Source: Alcaligenes faecalis
Lineage (GTDB): Bacteria; Pseudomonadota; Gammaproteobacteria; Burkholderiales; Burkholderiaceae_B
Length of the DNA: 64,000 bases
NCBI RefSeq assembly: GCF_002443155.1
Contig: NZ_CP023667.1
Coordinates: 1,674,001-1,738,000, forward strand
Reading direction: 5' to 3'
Shown: positions 1 to 8,589 of the stretch, piece after piece
Position numbering within the stretch: position 1 is the first letter of the stretch
Layout of the letters: each line of letters starts with the position of its first letter
Program-made: the position numbers and the translations under genes
Notes under the pieces: model-generated
Databases searched by the model: none
Seen by the model: only the letters and a program-made list of their open reading frames with translations
What the model was told of the DNA's origin: nothing

Positions 1-785
1 TGCTGAAATTGCGCGGCCAATCGTTCGGCCGCCACGGCATAGCCCAGGAAAAGGTCCAGGGAGTTTTCATCATCCACAAAGTAGCAGCGCGGATCTTGGG
101 AGGCTTGTTCGCGGCCTTGCTCAACCGCCACGCTGTAGTCGGATTGGTGTTCGACTACATTCACACCGTTGGCTCTCAGCTTGTCTTTTTTCCATTGACG
201 GGCATCGGCAGACATATGGACGCTGACTTTAAAGCCCAACTTGGCGCTCATGATGCCAATCGATAAGCCCAAGTTGCCGGTGGAACCGACGGCGATGGAG
301 TATTGGCTGAAAAAGGCGCGGGCCTGTTCGCTGTCCAGCTGGCTGTAGTCGTCCGTCAGCGTGATCAGACCGGCTTCCAGTGCCAGATCTTCTGCATGTT
401 TCAGGACTTCATGGATGCCGCCACGGGCTTTGATGGAACCGGAAATGGGTAGTTCGCTATCAGCCTTCAGCCACAAGGCCCCCACATGCTCCAGCGCGTT
501 TTCTTGAATCAGCGTTTGGCGTAGTTGATCCAAGGGTTTGAGAGGGGACTCGATGATGCCATTGCTGGCTGCTGTATCGGGAAAGACGGCTTTCAGATAT
601 GGGGCAAAGCGCTGCAGACGGGCGCTGGCAGCCTGCACATCTTGCGCGTTCAGTCCTACATCCGCCAAGGCCTGGGCGGTGGGGGCGATGGCCGGATTGA
701 ACCAGGTGCTTTCTTTCAGGGCGATCAGATCGCGGATGAGAGGGTGGCTGTCTTGCCAGGCCGCCAGGGTTTTTCCATGGATCAT
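1..785 (-). CDS. dsdA: D-serine dehydratase (partial, 3' end outside window)
   Basis: PLP-dependent fold-type II lyase converting D-serine to pyruvate and ammonia in the cytoplasm. About 261 codons are present of the roughly 440 usual for DsdA; the gene runs off the left edge. The translation carries SGSIKARGG, whose lysine (about residue 119) should form the Schiff base with PLP, and [11 protein letters not shown], the phosphate-binding loop. Family-typical stretches such as SRYAPYL-like [16 protein letters not shown] and [11 protein letters not shown] follow in DsdA order. The ATG at 785 starts [10 protein letters not shown], at the expected N-terminal position. No dsdC-like regulator is visible upstream in the window. 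Identification is from recall of E. coli DsdA and is strong; only the missing C-terminal part is unseen. Confidence 0.93.
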   Translation of the reverse strand, partial: MIHGKTLAAWQDSHPLIRDLIALKESTWFNPAIAPTAQALADVGLNAQDVQAASARLQRFAPYLKAVFPDTAASNGIIESPLKPLDQLRQTLIQENALEHVGALWLKADSELPISGSIKARGGIHEVLKHAEDLALEAGLITLTDDYSQLDSEQARAFFSQYSIAVGSTGNLGLSIGIMSAKLGFKVSVHMSADARQWKKDKLRANGVNVVEHQSDYSVAVEQGREQASQDPRCYFVDDENSLDLFLGYAVAAERLAAQFQ

Positions 786-1123
786 GTGTTCACCGGATGA
801 GTGACTGGGTTTCAAGGGTAAAGATGCTACACGATTGTGCTTAACGAGAGGGGCAGCAAAGATGTCTAACTGGACTGACGATAGGGAATCAGGATGGAAC
901 GGAGCAGATGGCGATGGCTATGGAGAAAGCGGCTGATCAGGTTTGGCCGTACTGACTAAGTAGTAGAAGCCGTCTGCGATTGAGCGTCGGTGTGCGGCGA
1001 GTCAATGAAAAACTGCCCTCATCAAGAGGGCAGTGTTAATTGCTTCAAGATCGTCTGTCTTGGGGCTTAACCCCCCAAAAAACACTATAGAAAAGCCTTT
1101 CGCAAATCAGGAAATGCGGGTTT
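786..1123. other. Intergenic region between dsdA and the cytochrome operon
   Basis: 338 bases without a credible gene. It holds the presumed dsdA promoter on the left and, on the right, the end of the leftward cytochrome operon with a terminator hairpin (1007-1034). No clear -35/-10 pair for dsdA could be picked out by eye. The short ORFs crossing it lack ribosome binding sites and family features. Confidence 0.5.
1007..1034 (-). terminator. Rho-independent terminator of the cytochrome operon
   Basis: Perfect 9-bp stem ACTGCCCTC / GAGGGCAGT with a 5-base loop (1012-1034). On the minus strand the stem is followed by TTTT, so it should end transcription coming from the cytochrome genes at 3395-1124. 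Confidence 0.8.
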
Positions 1124-2038
1124 TTAATATCGGGCATCCTTGGGCTTTTTACCATTGGGCCAGTCGTTCACTTTGCCGGCAAAGTCAGGTCTTGGCATAT
1201 GTGTGAAGTACTCGGCAATGTCCACGGCGTCCTGATCGTTCAGCACACCACCCTGGCCCCAGCCTCCGTGGGAAGCCACGCTCATGGGCATGTTGTACTT
1301 GATGAACACCGCGGCCTTGAAAGTACGCGCCATGCCTGCACCAATATTGAAGGACTCATCACCCCACAATGGCGGGAACACGATATTGCCGCGTTCGTCT
1401 TTCAGGCCCTGGCCTTCCTCGCCGTGACAGCTGGCGCATTGGACCGCATAGAGCGCTTTACCGCGTTCAGGATTGGGGATTAGCTCATGATCCAGCGGGC
1501 CATCGATAGGCACCTGGACTTTTTGACCGGGTTGCACCCCTTGCGCCAACCACTTCATATAAGCCAGCATCCCTTGCATTTCGGGCGAGTCCACCGGGAT
1601 GGCCTTGCCGTTCATGGAACGCATGAAACAGCCGTTGATGCGGCCTGCCAAGTCCACCATCTTGCCCGAGCGGGGCATGATTTTGGGGTAGCTGACAAAG
1701 CTGTTGATGTAGTGCGCGCCACGCGGGGCCTTGCCCTGATCAATGTGACAGCTATTGCAGTTCATGGCGGCGCCCACATTGTCGGGCAGCAGACGGCGCG
1801 TTTCGTTCAGGAGGCGTTTGCCGTACAAAATGGCTTCGGCATCCGGGTCTTTCTCGATCAGCAGGTCCGAAGGAATGGTGTACTGGCCCACGACCTCTTT
1901 GCTTTCCACATTAATAATGGGATAGGTGGCGGGAGTCGGGCCTGTCAGGACGGGGCTGGCCGCAAAGGCATACCAGCTTGCCGCTGCGACACCGGCAATG
2001 GCCACAGCCAGAACGGACAGGGTTTTGGCTTTACTCAT
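1124..2038 (-). CDS. tsdA: TsdA-like diheme cytochrome c, thiosulfate dehydrogenase / tetrathionate reductase family
   Basis: A 304-residue periplasmic cytochrome with an N-terminal signal/anchor segment (residues about 6-27) and two heme sites, CNSCH at 94-98 and CASCH at 201-205. Between them lies INGCFMRSMNG; its cysteine (137) sits where TsdA uses Cys as an unusual distal ligand to heme 1. The C-terminal WPNGKKPKDARY resembles the TsdA ending. Known TsdA enzymes couple two thiosulfates to tetrathionate, and some work mainly in reverse as tetrathionate reductases. It is the second gene of a two-gene operon, overlapping the upstream triheme cytochrome by 8 bp, which implies translational coupling. 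That neighbour is a plausible electron partner, playing the role TsdB plays elsewhere. Family assignment is good; the direction of reaction in vivo cannot be read from sequence. Confidence 0.8.
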   Translation of the reverse strand: MSKAKTLSVLAVAIAGVAAASWYAFAASPVLTGPTPATYPIINVESKEVVGQYTIPSDLLIEKDPDAEAILYGKRLLNETRRLLPDNVGAAMNCNSCHIDQGKAPRGAHYINSFVSYPKIMPRSGKMVDLAGRINGCFMRSMNGKAIPVDSPEMQGMLAYMKWLAQGVQPGQKVQVPIDGPLDHELIPNPERGKALYAVQCASCHGEEGQGLKDERGNIVFPPLWGDESFNIGAGMARTFKAAVFIKYNMPMSVASHGGWGQGGVLNDQDAVDIAEYFTHMPRPDFAGKVNDWPNGKKPKDARY

Positions 2039-3395
2039 GGCTGGCTCCTTGAGGCTGGATATGGGGCGATTTATTGGCTACAAACTGGCGGATGTGGGCA
2101 ACGTCGGCCGCCTGCACGGTGGGGGCCTGGTTGGTCCAGCTGGTGCGGATGTAGTTAACAAGATCGGCAATGTCCTGGTCGCCCAAATGGCGGAAGGCAG
2201 GCATGGTGAAGGTCATTTTGTCGACGCTGTTTTCAGGCATGCGTCCACCTTCCAAAGTCACTTGAATGACCGATTGCGGGTTGTTGGCAAAAACAGCCGA
2301 GTTGCCAGCCAGTGCCGGGAAAATGCGGGGTACGCCTTTTCCATCGGCCCGGTGACAGGTCACACAATGAGCGGCATACAACCAGGCACCGGGCGAGGTG
2401 TACTGGCCATCCAGCTGTTTTTGCGTGGTGGTGTCAGCTTGATGCGGAATCTCGGGATTGCGGCCTTTGACGGGCGGCAAGGATTTCAGATACTGCACCA
2501 TGGCCTTTTGGTCCTGAGGGCTCATGTACTGGGTGCTGTGTTCGACCACATCCGTCATGGCACCAAAAGCAGCCACTTTATCGGTACGGCCGGTAGCAAA
2601 GAAATCCAGCAGTTCTTCTTCAGACCAACTGGCCAGACCACGACCTTCGCCGCGCAGGCTCTTGGCACGCCAACCGTCAATCACGGCACCGGACAGGTAG
2701 TCGTCGCCGTCTTTCAGGTTCAGCGCCAGTTCCTGATACGCCAAGCCGCGCGGCGTGTGACAGGCGCCGCAGTGGCCGGGACCTTGTACCAGATAAGCAC
2801 CCCGGTTTTTCAGATCATCCAGACTTTCGTCAGCCACAAACGACTGATCCGTGGGCGCAAACATCCATTGCCAGAAAGCAATGGTCCAGCGCATCTGGAA
2901 GAGCTTGGGCAAGGTGGGCCCGGCATTTTGTTGCTTGACCGCCGGAACGCCATTCATGAAGTAGGCGTACAAGGCATTCATGTCCTCCTCGCTCATGACC
3001 GAGTAGGACGGGTAGGGCATGGCGGGGTAGAGCGCAGCGCCATCCTTGCGTACCCCATGCTGGACGGCGGTTTTGAACTCGTCCAGGGTGTAGTTGCCTA
3101 TGCCCGTTTCCTTGTCAGGCGTGATGTTGGTGGAGTAGATCGCTCCTAGCGGCGTTTGCATGGCCAGGCCGCCTGCATACTTTTGACCACCAGGAACGGT
3201 ATGACAGGCCACGCAGTCGCCAGTGCGGGAGACGTAGGCTCCCTGCTTGATCAGGGCGTCATCATCCAGCTTGATGGTGTGTGCCGAGGAGGAGACGATG
3301 CTGCGTTGCGACAAAATAAGCTGAGAACCGCCATAGGCGGCTCCCAGCCCCACTAGTACAAGGATCAGGGTCTTGGACAAGACGTTCATAGACAT
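2031..3395 (-). CDS. Triheme membrane-anchored cytochrome c
   Basis: A 454-residue c-type cytochrome with an N-terminal hydrophobic anchor (about 8-28) and three CXXCH sites: CVACH 61-65, CGACH 209-213 and CVTCH 344-348. This three-domain layout is that of the cytochrome subunits of membrane-bound alcohol, gluconate or sorbitol dehydrogenases, which pass electrons from a periplasmic dehydrogenase to quinone or oxidase. No dehydrogenase catalytic subunit lies next to it. The partner is instead the TsdA-like cytochrome whose start overlaps its stop, so I infer electron exchange with TsdA. An FNR-like palindrome lies about 103 bp upstream of the start. The heme count is certain; the physiological partner is inferred. 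Confidence 0.85.
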   Translation of the reverse strand: MSMNVLSKTLILVLVGLGAAYGGSQLILSQRSIVSSSAHTIKLDDDALIKQGAYVSRTGDCVACHTVPGGQKYAGGLAMQTPLGAIYSTNITPDKETGIGNYTLDEFKTAVQHGVRKDGAALYPAMPYPSYSVMSEEDMNALYAYFMNGVPAVKQQNAGPTLPKLFQMRWTIAFWQWMFAPTDQSFVADESLDDLKNRGAYLVQGPGHCGACHTPRGLAYQELALNLKDGDDYLSGAVIDGWRAKSLRGEGRGLASWSEEELLDFFATGRTDKVAAFGAMTDVVEHSTQYMSPQDQKAMVQYLKSLPPVKGRNPEIPHQADTTTQKQLDGQYTSPGAWLYAAHCVTCHRADGKGVPRIFPALAGNSAVFANNPQSVIQVTLEGGRMPENSVDKMTFTMPAFRHLGDQDIADLVNYIRTSWTNQAPTVQAADVAHIRQFVANKSPHIQPQGASHE

Positions 3396-3845
3396 TACCC
3401 ATAATTATTAAATCAATGCGTCAAATAACTTCACGTCACACTCAGGACGGATGGTATAGAGAGACAAAAAGGGGAGAAACCCTTGTTCAGATCAAAATTG
3501 ATCTAACTCAACGGTTATATATATAAGCTCATAACGGGGTTGCGATTGTAAGCTCAAAGTGTCAGTTATATGGCGGCTGAATAGCAGACTGAGAACTAAA
3601 AAGAATGAGAGGCTTGAACAGACACTGGGGCGATTAATTGTCAGCTGTCCGAGTTCTTCTGCTTTTCCGAAGCGACAACAACGGTATCAAGCCCAAGTGC
3701 CTGTTTTTAAATCGAAATGGCTTCGGAACTGGCGTCATACAAAGCTTGCAAGGCAGTTAGAAGTGTCCGCCTAGTAAAAACCCTCTTGGATGTTTTTTCT
3801 GGAAAGACCTACTATTAGCCCTCAATTATCGGATATGAGAATTTT
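3396..3845. other. Divergent intergenic region with FNR box
   Basis: 450 bases between the leftward cytochrome operon and the rightward FAD oxidase gene. It contains the FNR-type palindrome at 3498-3511 and, on the minus strand, a weak TATACC (-10-like, 3458-3453). A 71-codon ORF at 3559-3774 has no ribosome binding site or recognisable feature and is not called. Confidence 0.5.
3498..3511 (-). promoter_or_regulatory. FNR/Anr-type binding site upstream of cytochrome operon
   Basis: TTGATCTAACTCAA reads TTGAG-N4-ATCAA on the minus strand, matching 9 of 10 bases of the FNR consensus TTGAT-N4-ATCAA. It is 103 bp upstream of the triheme cytochrome start. With the TATACC at 3458-3453 as -10, the site centre would lie near -58, roughly where class I FNR sites act. 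Together with the FNR box at the ttr operon this suggests oxygen control of both sulfur modules. Confidence 0.6.
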
Positions 3846-4976
3846 ATGGTGTATGACTACGTAATCGTTGGGGCCGGGATGGCTGGCGTGTCTTTGGCCT
3901 ACCGTTTGCCCGAAGAAGCTCATGTGCTGGTTCTGGAAAGAGAGTCCCATGCTGCGTATCACTCCACGGGACGCTCGGCCGCGATGTTTGTTGAAACTTA
4001 CGGTACTGAAACGATCCGAGCCTTGACGGTGGCAGGCAACGATTTTTTCAGCCATCCGCCTGCGGGCTTTAGCGATCAGCCGATTTTGCTGCCACGCGGT
4101 GTGCTCTATGTGGGGACCGCCGAGCAACAGGGTTTGCTGGACAGCCAGTATCAGGATTGGCATGAGCAAGGGCTGGATGTTAGCCGCTTGAGTGCCGAAG
4201 AAGCCTTAGCCATGGTGCCATGTCTGGACCCAGCGCAATTGGCCGGTGCCTTGTATGACGGCCAGGGTCAGGACATGGATGTCCATGCCTTGCATCAGGG
4301 TTTTTTGAAAGGCGCACAAGTCAAGGGTGTGAAGCTGCGTCTGGACACGGAAGTGCTGTCGGCCAAGTGGGATGGCGAATGCTGGGAAGTGCAACTCAAC
4401 TCCGAACCCACGCCCTTGCGCACTCGCGTTCTGGTCAATGCGGCGGGTGCCTGGGCTGATACTTTGGCTGAGCGCTGTGGCGTGCAGGCGTTAGGCATTC
4501 AACCCAAGCGCCGTTCTGCATTCCTGTTTTCGCCGCCTGAAGGTGTGGACCATCGTGAATGGCCCGCCGTCATTGATATTGGCGAAGAATTCTACTTCAA
4601 GCCCGATGCAGGCATGTTGCTGGGTTCGCCAGCCAATGCCGACGACGTGGATGCCCATGATGTGGTGGCCGAGGAGCTGGATGTGGCCACCGGCATTTAC
4701 CGGATTGAAGAACGCACCCAACTTCGCATTCGCCGTCCTAGCCACACCTGGGCGGGGCTGCGCAGCTTTGCTCCCGATGGTGAGCTGGTGATTGGTCAGG
4801 ACGCGCAATGTCCGGGCTTTTTCTGGCTGGCTGGTCAAGGTGGTTACGGGATTCAAACTGCGGCCGGCGCTTCCTTGCTGGCGGCCAGTGTGTTGCAAAA
4901 GCAGGATCTGCCCGAGTCCTTGAAGGCCTTGAAGATTGATCCGGCTGTGGTGTCACCCGCTCGTTTCAGAACATAA
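3846..4976 (+). CDS. FAD-dependent oxidoreductase (glycine/D-amino-acid oxidase family)
   Basis: A 376-residue flavoprotein of the DAO superfamily. The N-terminal IVGAGMAGVSLAYRL (about 6-20) is the FAD dinucleotide-binding motif and HSTGRSAAMF (about 39-48) is a second flavin contact typical of glycine and sarcosine oxidase relatives. Near the C-terminus GLRSFAPDGELVIG and GQGGYGIQTAAGASLL complete the FAD pocket. It probably oxidises a secondary amine or D-amino acid in the cytoplasm; the substrate is unknown. The next genes, 35 bp downstream, are a YkvI-like transporter and an XRE-cupin regulator, so the operon looks like substrate uptake, oxidation and control of one amine compound. No upstream partner genes of heteromeric dehydrogenases are present. 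Confidence 0.8.
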   Translation: MVYDYVIVGAGMAGVSLAYRLPEEAHVLVLERESHAAYHSTGRSAAMFVETYGTETIRALTVAGNDFFSHPPAGFSDQPILLPRGVLYVGTAEQQGLLDSQYQDWHEQGLDVSRLSAEEALAMVPCLDPAQLAGALYDGQGQDMDVHALHQGFLKGAQVKGVKLRLDTEVLSAKWDGECWEVQLNSEPTPLRTRVLVNAAGAWADTLAERCGVQALGIQPKRRSAFLFSPPEGVDHREWPAVIDIGEEFYFKPDAGMLLGSPANADDVDAHDVVAEELDVATGIYRIEERTQLRIRRPSHTWAGLRSFAPDGELVIGQDAQCPGFFWLAGQGGYGIQTAAGASLLAASVLQKQDLPESLKALKIDPAVVSPARFRT

Positions 4977-5011
4977 AAACAGCAGCACTTTGATCTCCCG
5001 GAGGAGAAAGC

Positions 5012-6085
5012 ATGTCGAATATAAAAAATATCCTGGGCATTGCGATGGCCTTTGTCGGTGTGGTGGTAGGGGCCGGCTTTGCATCAGGACAAGAGATATT
5101 GCAGTTTTTCAGCAGCTTTGGGTATTGGGGGCTGCTGGGAGGGGTGGTCAGTGGTCTGTGTTTCACGATACTGGGCATGGCCGTGGGGGAGCTTAGCCAG
5201 GTTTCGGTATCGCATTCGTTCAAAGAGGGTTTGTATCTGATTTGCGGGCCGCGACTGGGTGTAGTGGTCGACATCATGATTACCTTCTTCATGTATGCCA
5301 TTGCCGTGGTGATGTTTGCCGGTGGCGGCTCGCTGATGGAGCAACAGTGGGGCGTACCGGCGCAGTACGGCAGTATTGCCGTCATGCTGATTACCGTGCT
5401 GATTGTGTTCTTGCGCGTGGATCGGGTGATGGCCTTTATTGGCAGTGTCACACCCTTTCTGGTTCTGATGATGATCTTCCTGTGTATTTACAGCTGGAAT
5501 ACCCGGGATTTGCCCTTGGAAGAACTGGATGTGATTGCGCATACCAAACCCCAGGGTGCAGGACATTGGCTAGTGGGCTCTTTGCTGTACGTGTCCTACA
5601 ACATGGTGGTGGGGGCGCCGTTCCTGATGATTGCGGGGGCGCAGGCCACATCACGTCGCAATGCCTTGTTGGGTGGTTTGGTGGGTGGTTTGCTGCTGGG
5701 CTTCTTGATTGTGCTGATCAGCGCCGGCGTGTTTGGCCGTATCGACACCATTGGCTCGGCTGCCTTGCCCATGCTGATGCTGGCAACCGAGCAATCCAAG
5801 CTGCTGGGCACCATCATGTCCGTGGTGATCTTTGCCATGATTCTGACCACCTCGGTCGGCGTGTTGTATTCCTTTTCGGCCCGGATTTTTACGCCCAATA
5901 CTCGTAAATTCAATATTGGTACGGCGATTGCCGGGGTGCTGGGGTTGGTGGGGGCCAAGATCGGCTTCATCAATCTGGTCGGCACGGTCTACCCGTTTTT
6001 CGGCTACCTGGGCTTTGTTTTGATGGCCTGGATTCTGATTGCCTGGTTCCGTTTGCGCCGCTTACAATCCAGGAATGCTACGTAA
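5012..6085 (+). CDS. YkvI-family multi-pass membrane transporter
   Basis: A 357-residue integral membrane protein with about ten hydrophobic helices and the N-terminal GIAMAFVGVVVGAGFASG, the unwound-helix start typical of the APC/LeuT-like superfamily. It resembles the YkvI group of uncharacterised membrane proteins. The start has a good Shine-Dalgarno (CCGGAGGAGAAAGC). It sits between an FAD amine/amino-acid oxidase and an XRE-cupin regulator, whose start codon lies inside its last codons (6075 versus stop at 6085). The most economical reading is a carrier for the oxidase substrate, possibly an amino acid or amine. No transport specificity can be read from the sequence. Confidence 0.75.
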   Translation: MSNIKNILGIAMAFVGVVVGAGFASGQEILQFFSSFGYWGLLGGVVSGLCFTILGMAVGELSQVSVSHSFKEGLYLICGPRLGVVVDIMITFFMYAIAVVMFAGGGSLMEQQWGVPAQYGSIAVMLITVLIVFLRVDRVMAFIGSVTPFLVLMMIFLCIYSWNTRDLPLEELDVIAHTKPQGAGHWLVGSLLYVSYNMVVGAPFLMIAGAQATSRRNALLGGLVGGLLLGFLIVLISAGVFGRIDTIGSAALPMLMLATEQSKLLGTIMSVVIFAMILTTSVGVLYSFSARIFTPNTRKFNIGTAIAGVLGLVGAKIGFINLVGTVYPFFGYLGFVLMAWILIAWFRLRRLQSRNAT

Positions 6086-6689
6086 TGAACTGCTCAGCAA
6101 GGAACAGGTAGGAACCCGCCTGCGCCAAGCCCGACATAATCAAAAACAGACACTCAAGCAGGTGTCTGAAAAAACCGGCTTGGCGCTTTCTACCATTTCC
6201 AAAGCAGAACTGGGGCAGGTCACCTTAAGCTATGAAAAGTTTGTGGTTCTGGCCCGCGCCCTGAATATTGAGGTGGGGTCCTTGTTTGCCGTACCGGATG
6301 AGGACACCGCGCAGCCTTTGCCCACGACTGAAGTGGGCATTTCCAGCCACAAATCCACCGCTACCCCTGGCTATGCCACTCGCAACTACGAATATGGCTT
6401 GTTGTTTGGCGAGCTGAGCGGCAAGCACATGAACCCGATTCTGGCTGTCATCGATTCACGCGATGCCAGCGAGTTTGACGACTATATCCGTCACGCCGGG
6501 CAGGAGTTTGTGATTGTGCTGTCCGGCTCTATTGCGATCCAGTTTGAAACCGGCGAAACCCTGTTTCTGGACGCCCACGAGTCGGCATATTTTGATAGCG
6601 GCATCGGGCACATCTATCTGTCCACCAGCGAAGACGACGCTAAGGTTGTCGCGGTCTGTACCAGCGGTTTACCGCCGGGGATTGTTTAA
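6075..6689 (+). CDS. XRE-family regulator with C-terminal cupin domain
   Basis: About 204 residues. The N-terminal part (about 8-62) is a helix-turn-helix of the XRE/Cro type (TRLRQARHNQKQTLKQVSEK, then LSTISKAELGQ). After a linker, residues about 115-195 form a cupin_2 barrel (GQEFVIVLSGSIAIQFETGE). Regulators of this build sense small metabolites, often amino acids, polyamines or sulfur compounds. I chose the ATG at 6075, overlapping the transporter stop and preceded directly by AGGA; an in-frame start at 6039 would lie deep inside the transporter gene. Being the last gene of the oxidase-transporter operon it probably controls that operon autogenously. Confidence 0.8.
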   Translation: MLRNELLSKEQVGTRLRQARHNQKQTLKQVSEKTGLALSTISKAELGQVTLSYEKFVVLARALNIEVGSLFAVPDEDTAQPLPTTEVGISSHKSTATPGYATRNYEYGLLFGELSGKHMNPILAVIDSRDASEFDDYIRHAGQEFVIVLSGSIAIQFETGETLFLDAHESAYFDSGIGHIYLSTSEDDAKVVAVCTSGLPPGIV

Positions 6690-6901
6690 ATTTCGTCGTG
6701 CTAATGCCAACCCCGGTTTTACTAAAATCAAGATTTTTTAGTTAATAAACCAGCTTATTGTTTGCTTGTCTATTTTTTGTTTTTCCTGGTTTTTTGCTGG
6801 AATTATTTGCTGCTTTCTTTTTTATATCTGTTATTTGTTTTATTTTTTTAATTTCTCGTTACAATCCCTCTTTTATAAGCAAGGAAAATAAAGGAAGAGG
6901 A
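6690..6901 (+). promoter_or_regulatory. AT-rich leader upstream of lipoprotein gene
   Basis: 212 bases, strikingly AT- and T-rich compared with the flanking genes. An open reading frame crosses it in frame with the lipoprotein, but its translation is a low-complexity hydrophobic run and the lipoprotein has its own strong ribosome site, so I treat this as promoter region. No exact -35/-10 pair is certain. Confidence 0.4.
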
Positions 6902-7396
6902 ATGAGGGTTATTGTTTTCGTGGCAGCCTTGCTGCTCACAGGTTGCGCATCGATTACGTCGGAATCCATGCAGCTAGTACGAGTGGATGCAGTGGATGAA
7001 ACGGGAGAGAAGGTCACGGATGCCCGTTGTACGTTGACTAACGACAAGGGCGAGTTTGTTACCGAGGCAGGTAAACATGCCAGAGTGGGTAAATCCAGTA
7101 AAAACTTGAATGTGACCTGCACGGCGACTGATAGAACTGACGAAGCCACTGGTACCTTAATTTCGCGCGCGGGTGCCGGTATGTTTGGCAATATTATTTT
7201 TGGTGGTGGGATTGGTGCCATCATCGATCATAATCGCGGCACGGCGTATAACTATCCGGATTGGGTAGAGCTGGTATTTGGCAAAATCCTGACCTATGAC
7301 CGTATGAAAAATAAAGAGGGTGTTCCCATGAAGGAAGGGGATCAAGTGGTTGAGCCAAATAAAACGAACGAGACGGTAGCTGCCGCGACACCTTGA
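6902..7396 (+). CDS. Small outer-membrane lipoprotein of unknown function
   Basis: A 164-residue protein starting MRVIVFVAALLLTGCAS: a short type II signal peptide with lipobox LLTGC, so cleavage before Cys-15 and lipidation are expected. The mature part has a probable beta-rich domain with a conserved-looking TDARCTLTNDKGEF and a glycine-rich hydrophobic stretch (AGMFGNIIFGGGIGAIIDH) like those in other small proteobacterial lipoproteins. I set the start at 6902 because AAGGAAGAGG immediately precedes it and the signal peptide begins there. It is followed by its own terminator. AT-rich surroundings may mark a horizontally gained gene. No function can be proposed. Confidence 0.7.
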   Translation: MRVIVFVAALLLTGCASITSESMQLVRVDAVDETGEKVTDARCTLTNDKGEFVTEAGKHARVGKSSKNLNVTCTATDRTDEATGTLISRAGAGMFGNIIFGGGIGAIIDHNRGTAYNYPDWVELVFGKILTYDRMKNKEGVPMKEGDQVVEPNKTNETVAAATP

Positions 7397-7412
7397 TTTA
7401 AGTTTGAGAAAA

Positions 7413-7438
7413 AGCCCCTTTTAGAAGGGGCTTTTTTT
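7413..7438 (+). terminator. Rho-independent terminator after lipoprotein gene
   Basis: Stem AGCCCCTT / AAGGGGCT (7413-7420, 7425-7432) with a 4-base loop, followed by seven T. Confidence 0.9.
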
Positions 7439-7511
7439 ATGGTGCTACTACTTCTTGAGCGCTCGGGTGTCTTTTGTACTCGATTGCTTTAATGGCTTAT
7501 GGAGCCTTCAG

Positions 7512-8435
7512 TCAGGGCTTGTCCGTCACATCATCAAAAATCGGCGGCAGGATGGTGTTTTGTGTGGCCGATACGGGTGGTGTGACGTTGGACTTCAAGG
7601 GCGCGACACAACGTGCAGTGGCGTTCTGAAAATACACAGTGCCGACGGGGCGGCCTTTCAAACGGGCCAGTTCGGGTTTGGCCTCAATAGCCGCTTCCGA
7701 CAAGGGGAAGACAATACCGCGTGTGGGGATGGTGTTGTGTGAACTGGCATCCTCATTGCTGCCGCCTTTGAAAATGCGCACATGCGCCGGGTCACGGGTC
7801 GGATCGGAGATGACCCATTCATGCAGGCCGTTAGCCATATCCTGGATGCCCAGCGGATTGGACGGAAAGGCTCCCGTCTTGTTTCGATCCGCTTGGCTAC
7901 CGTGTTCGGGAAGATTACGGCCTGCTTGCCACTGACCATTATCAGTGGCCCAGGGAAAGAGTTGGCCACGGCTGCGGGCGGCGTATTCCCATTCCGCTTC
8001 AGTGGGCAAGCGCATGTCCAGGCTATTGCTTTGCCCTAACCAGGCACAAAAGGCTTCGGCTTCGTCGTAGGGCATATTGGCGGCTTGTTCGCCGTCACCT
8101 TTTACTGGCTCCCAGCGGGCGGGGCGCTTGGTTTGCTTCAGAAAGCGGTCATACAGGGCGTTATTCGCCTCTTTTTTCATGATGGAAAACGCGCTGACTT
8201 CCACCGGATACGGGTCCAGAGCGCCTTGATCGGCTTGCGCTACCCATTGCACGGAGTGTTCGTCGCCGGGCACGCGCATGGGGACCTGGAAGTTTCCGGC
8301 CATAAAAGAGCCGCCTTCTACCGGAATCATTTCAGGGCCGGGTTCGGGGCGCGTGGGGAGCGATCTCAGGACCAGCAAGAGCAGGACGCTGGCAACGATG
8401 AGGGTGGCGCTGATCCGGACGGGGGTATGACGCAA
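7512..8435 (-). CDS. SUMF1/FGE-sulfatase-domain protein (probably non-catalytic)
   Basis: A 307-residue protein with one N-terminal membrane segment (about 8-25) followed by a formylglycine-generating-enzyme fold: IPVEGGSFMAGN, RLPTEAEWEYAARS, NPLGIQDMANGLHEW and RIFKGGSNED are the usual landmarks in order. In true FGE two cysteines near the GGS motif bind copper and do the oxidation; here that part has none, and only two cysteines occur overall (in EAFCAWLG and ATARCVAPL). It is therefore more likely a structural or ligand-binding member than a sulfatase activator. No sulfatase gene is nearby. The start is TTG at 8435 with AAGGA 7-8 bases upstream; no in-frame ATG lies near. The upstream gene on the same strand is a secreted protein at 8590-9201. 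Confidence 0.75.
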   Translation of the reverse strand: MRHTPVRISATLIVASVLLLLVLRSLPTRPEPGPEMIPVEGGSFMAGNFQVPMRVPGDEHSVQWVAQADQGALDPYPVEVSAFSIMKKEANNALYDRFLKQTKRPARWEPVKGDGEQAANMPYDEAEAFCAWLGQSNSLDMRLPTEAEWEYAARSRGQLFPWATDNGQWQAGRNLPEHGSQADRNKTGAFPSNPLGIQDMANGLHEWVISDPTRDPAHVRIFKGGSNEDASSHNTIPTRGIVFPLSEAAIEAKPELARLKGRPVGTVYFQNATARCVAPLKSNVTPPVSATQNTILPPIFDDVTDKP

Positions 8436-8589
8436 TCTGGGTTCCTTGCTCTGAACGACAGGCGAAGCGAGAGCTTTATTGATTAATTTCGCTTATATGG
8501 CCCCGTATTATTCCATGCCTGCCCATAAGACGGGTTTGTCTGTGCGCAGAGTTTAATGATTTATCGGAATAGAGGGGGTTCGGAGAGGC

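Noticed and set aside
1062..1080. GGGG..CCCC inverted repeat as a second terminator
   Set aside because: Only four strong pairs and its T-run lies on the wrong side for a simple reading; the hairpin at 1012-1034 is much better.
1926..3149. Long plus-strand ORF of 407 codons opposite the cytochrome genes
   Set aside because: Antisense shadow of the heme-motif-bearing minus-strand genes; no family sense.
3559..3774. 71-codon ORF in the gap between the cytochrome operon and the FAD oxidase
   Set aside because: No ribosome site, no family features, unusual basic composition; likely chance.
6758..6901. In-frame 48-codon extension upstream of the lipoprotein
   Set aside because: Low-complexity Phe/Leu-rich translation; a good ribosome site and type II signal peptide begin at 6902.
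7512..8435. Calling the SUMF1-like protein a formylglycine-generating sulfatase activator
   Set aside because: The copper-binding cysteine pair is absent and no sulfatase gene is present.
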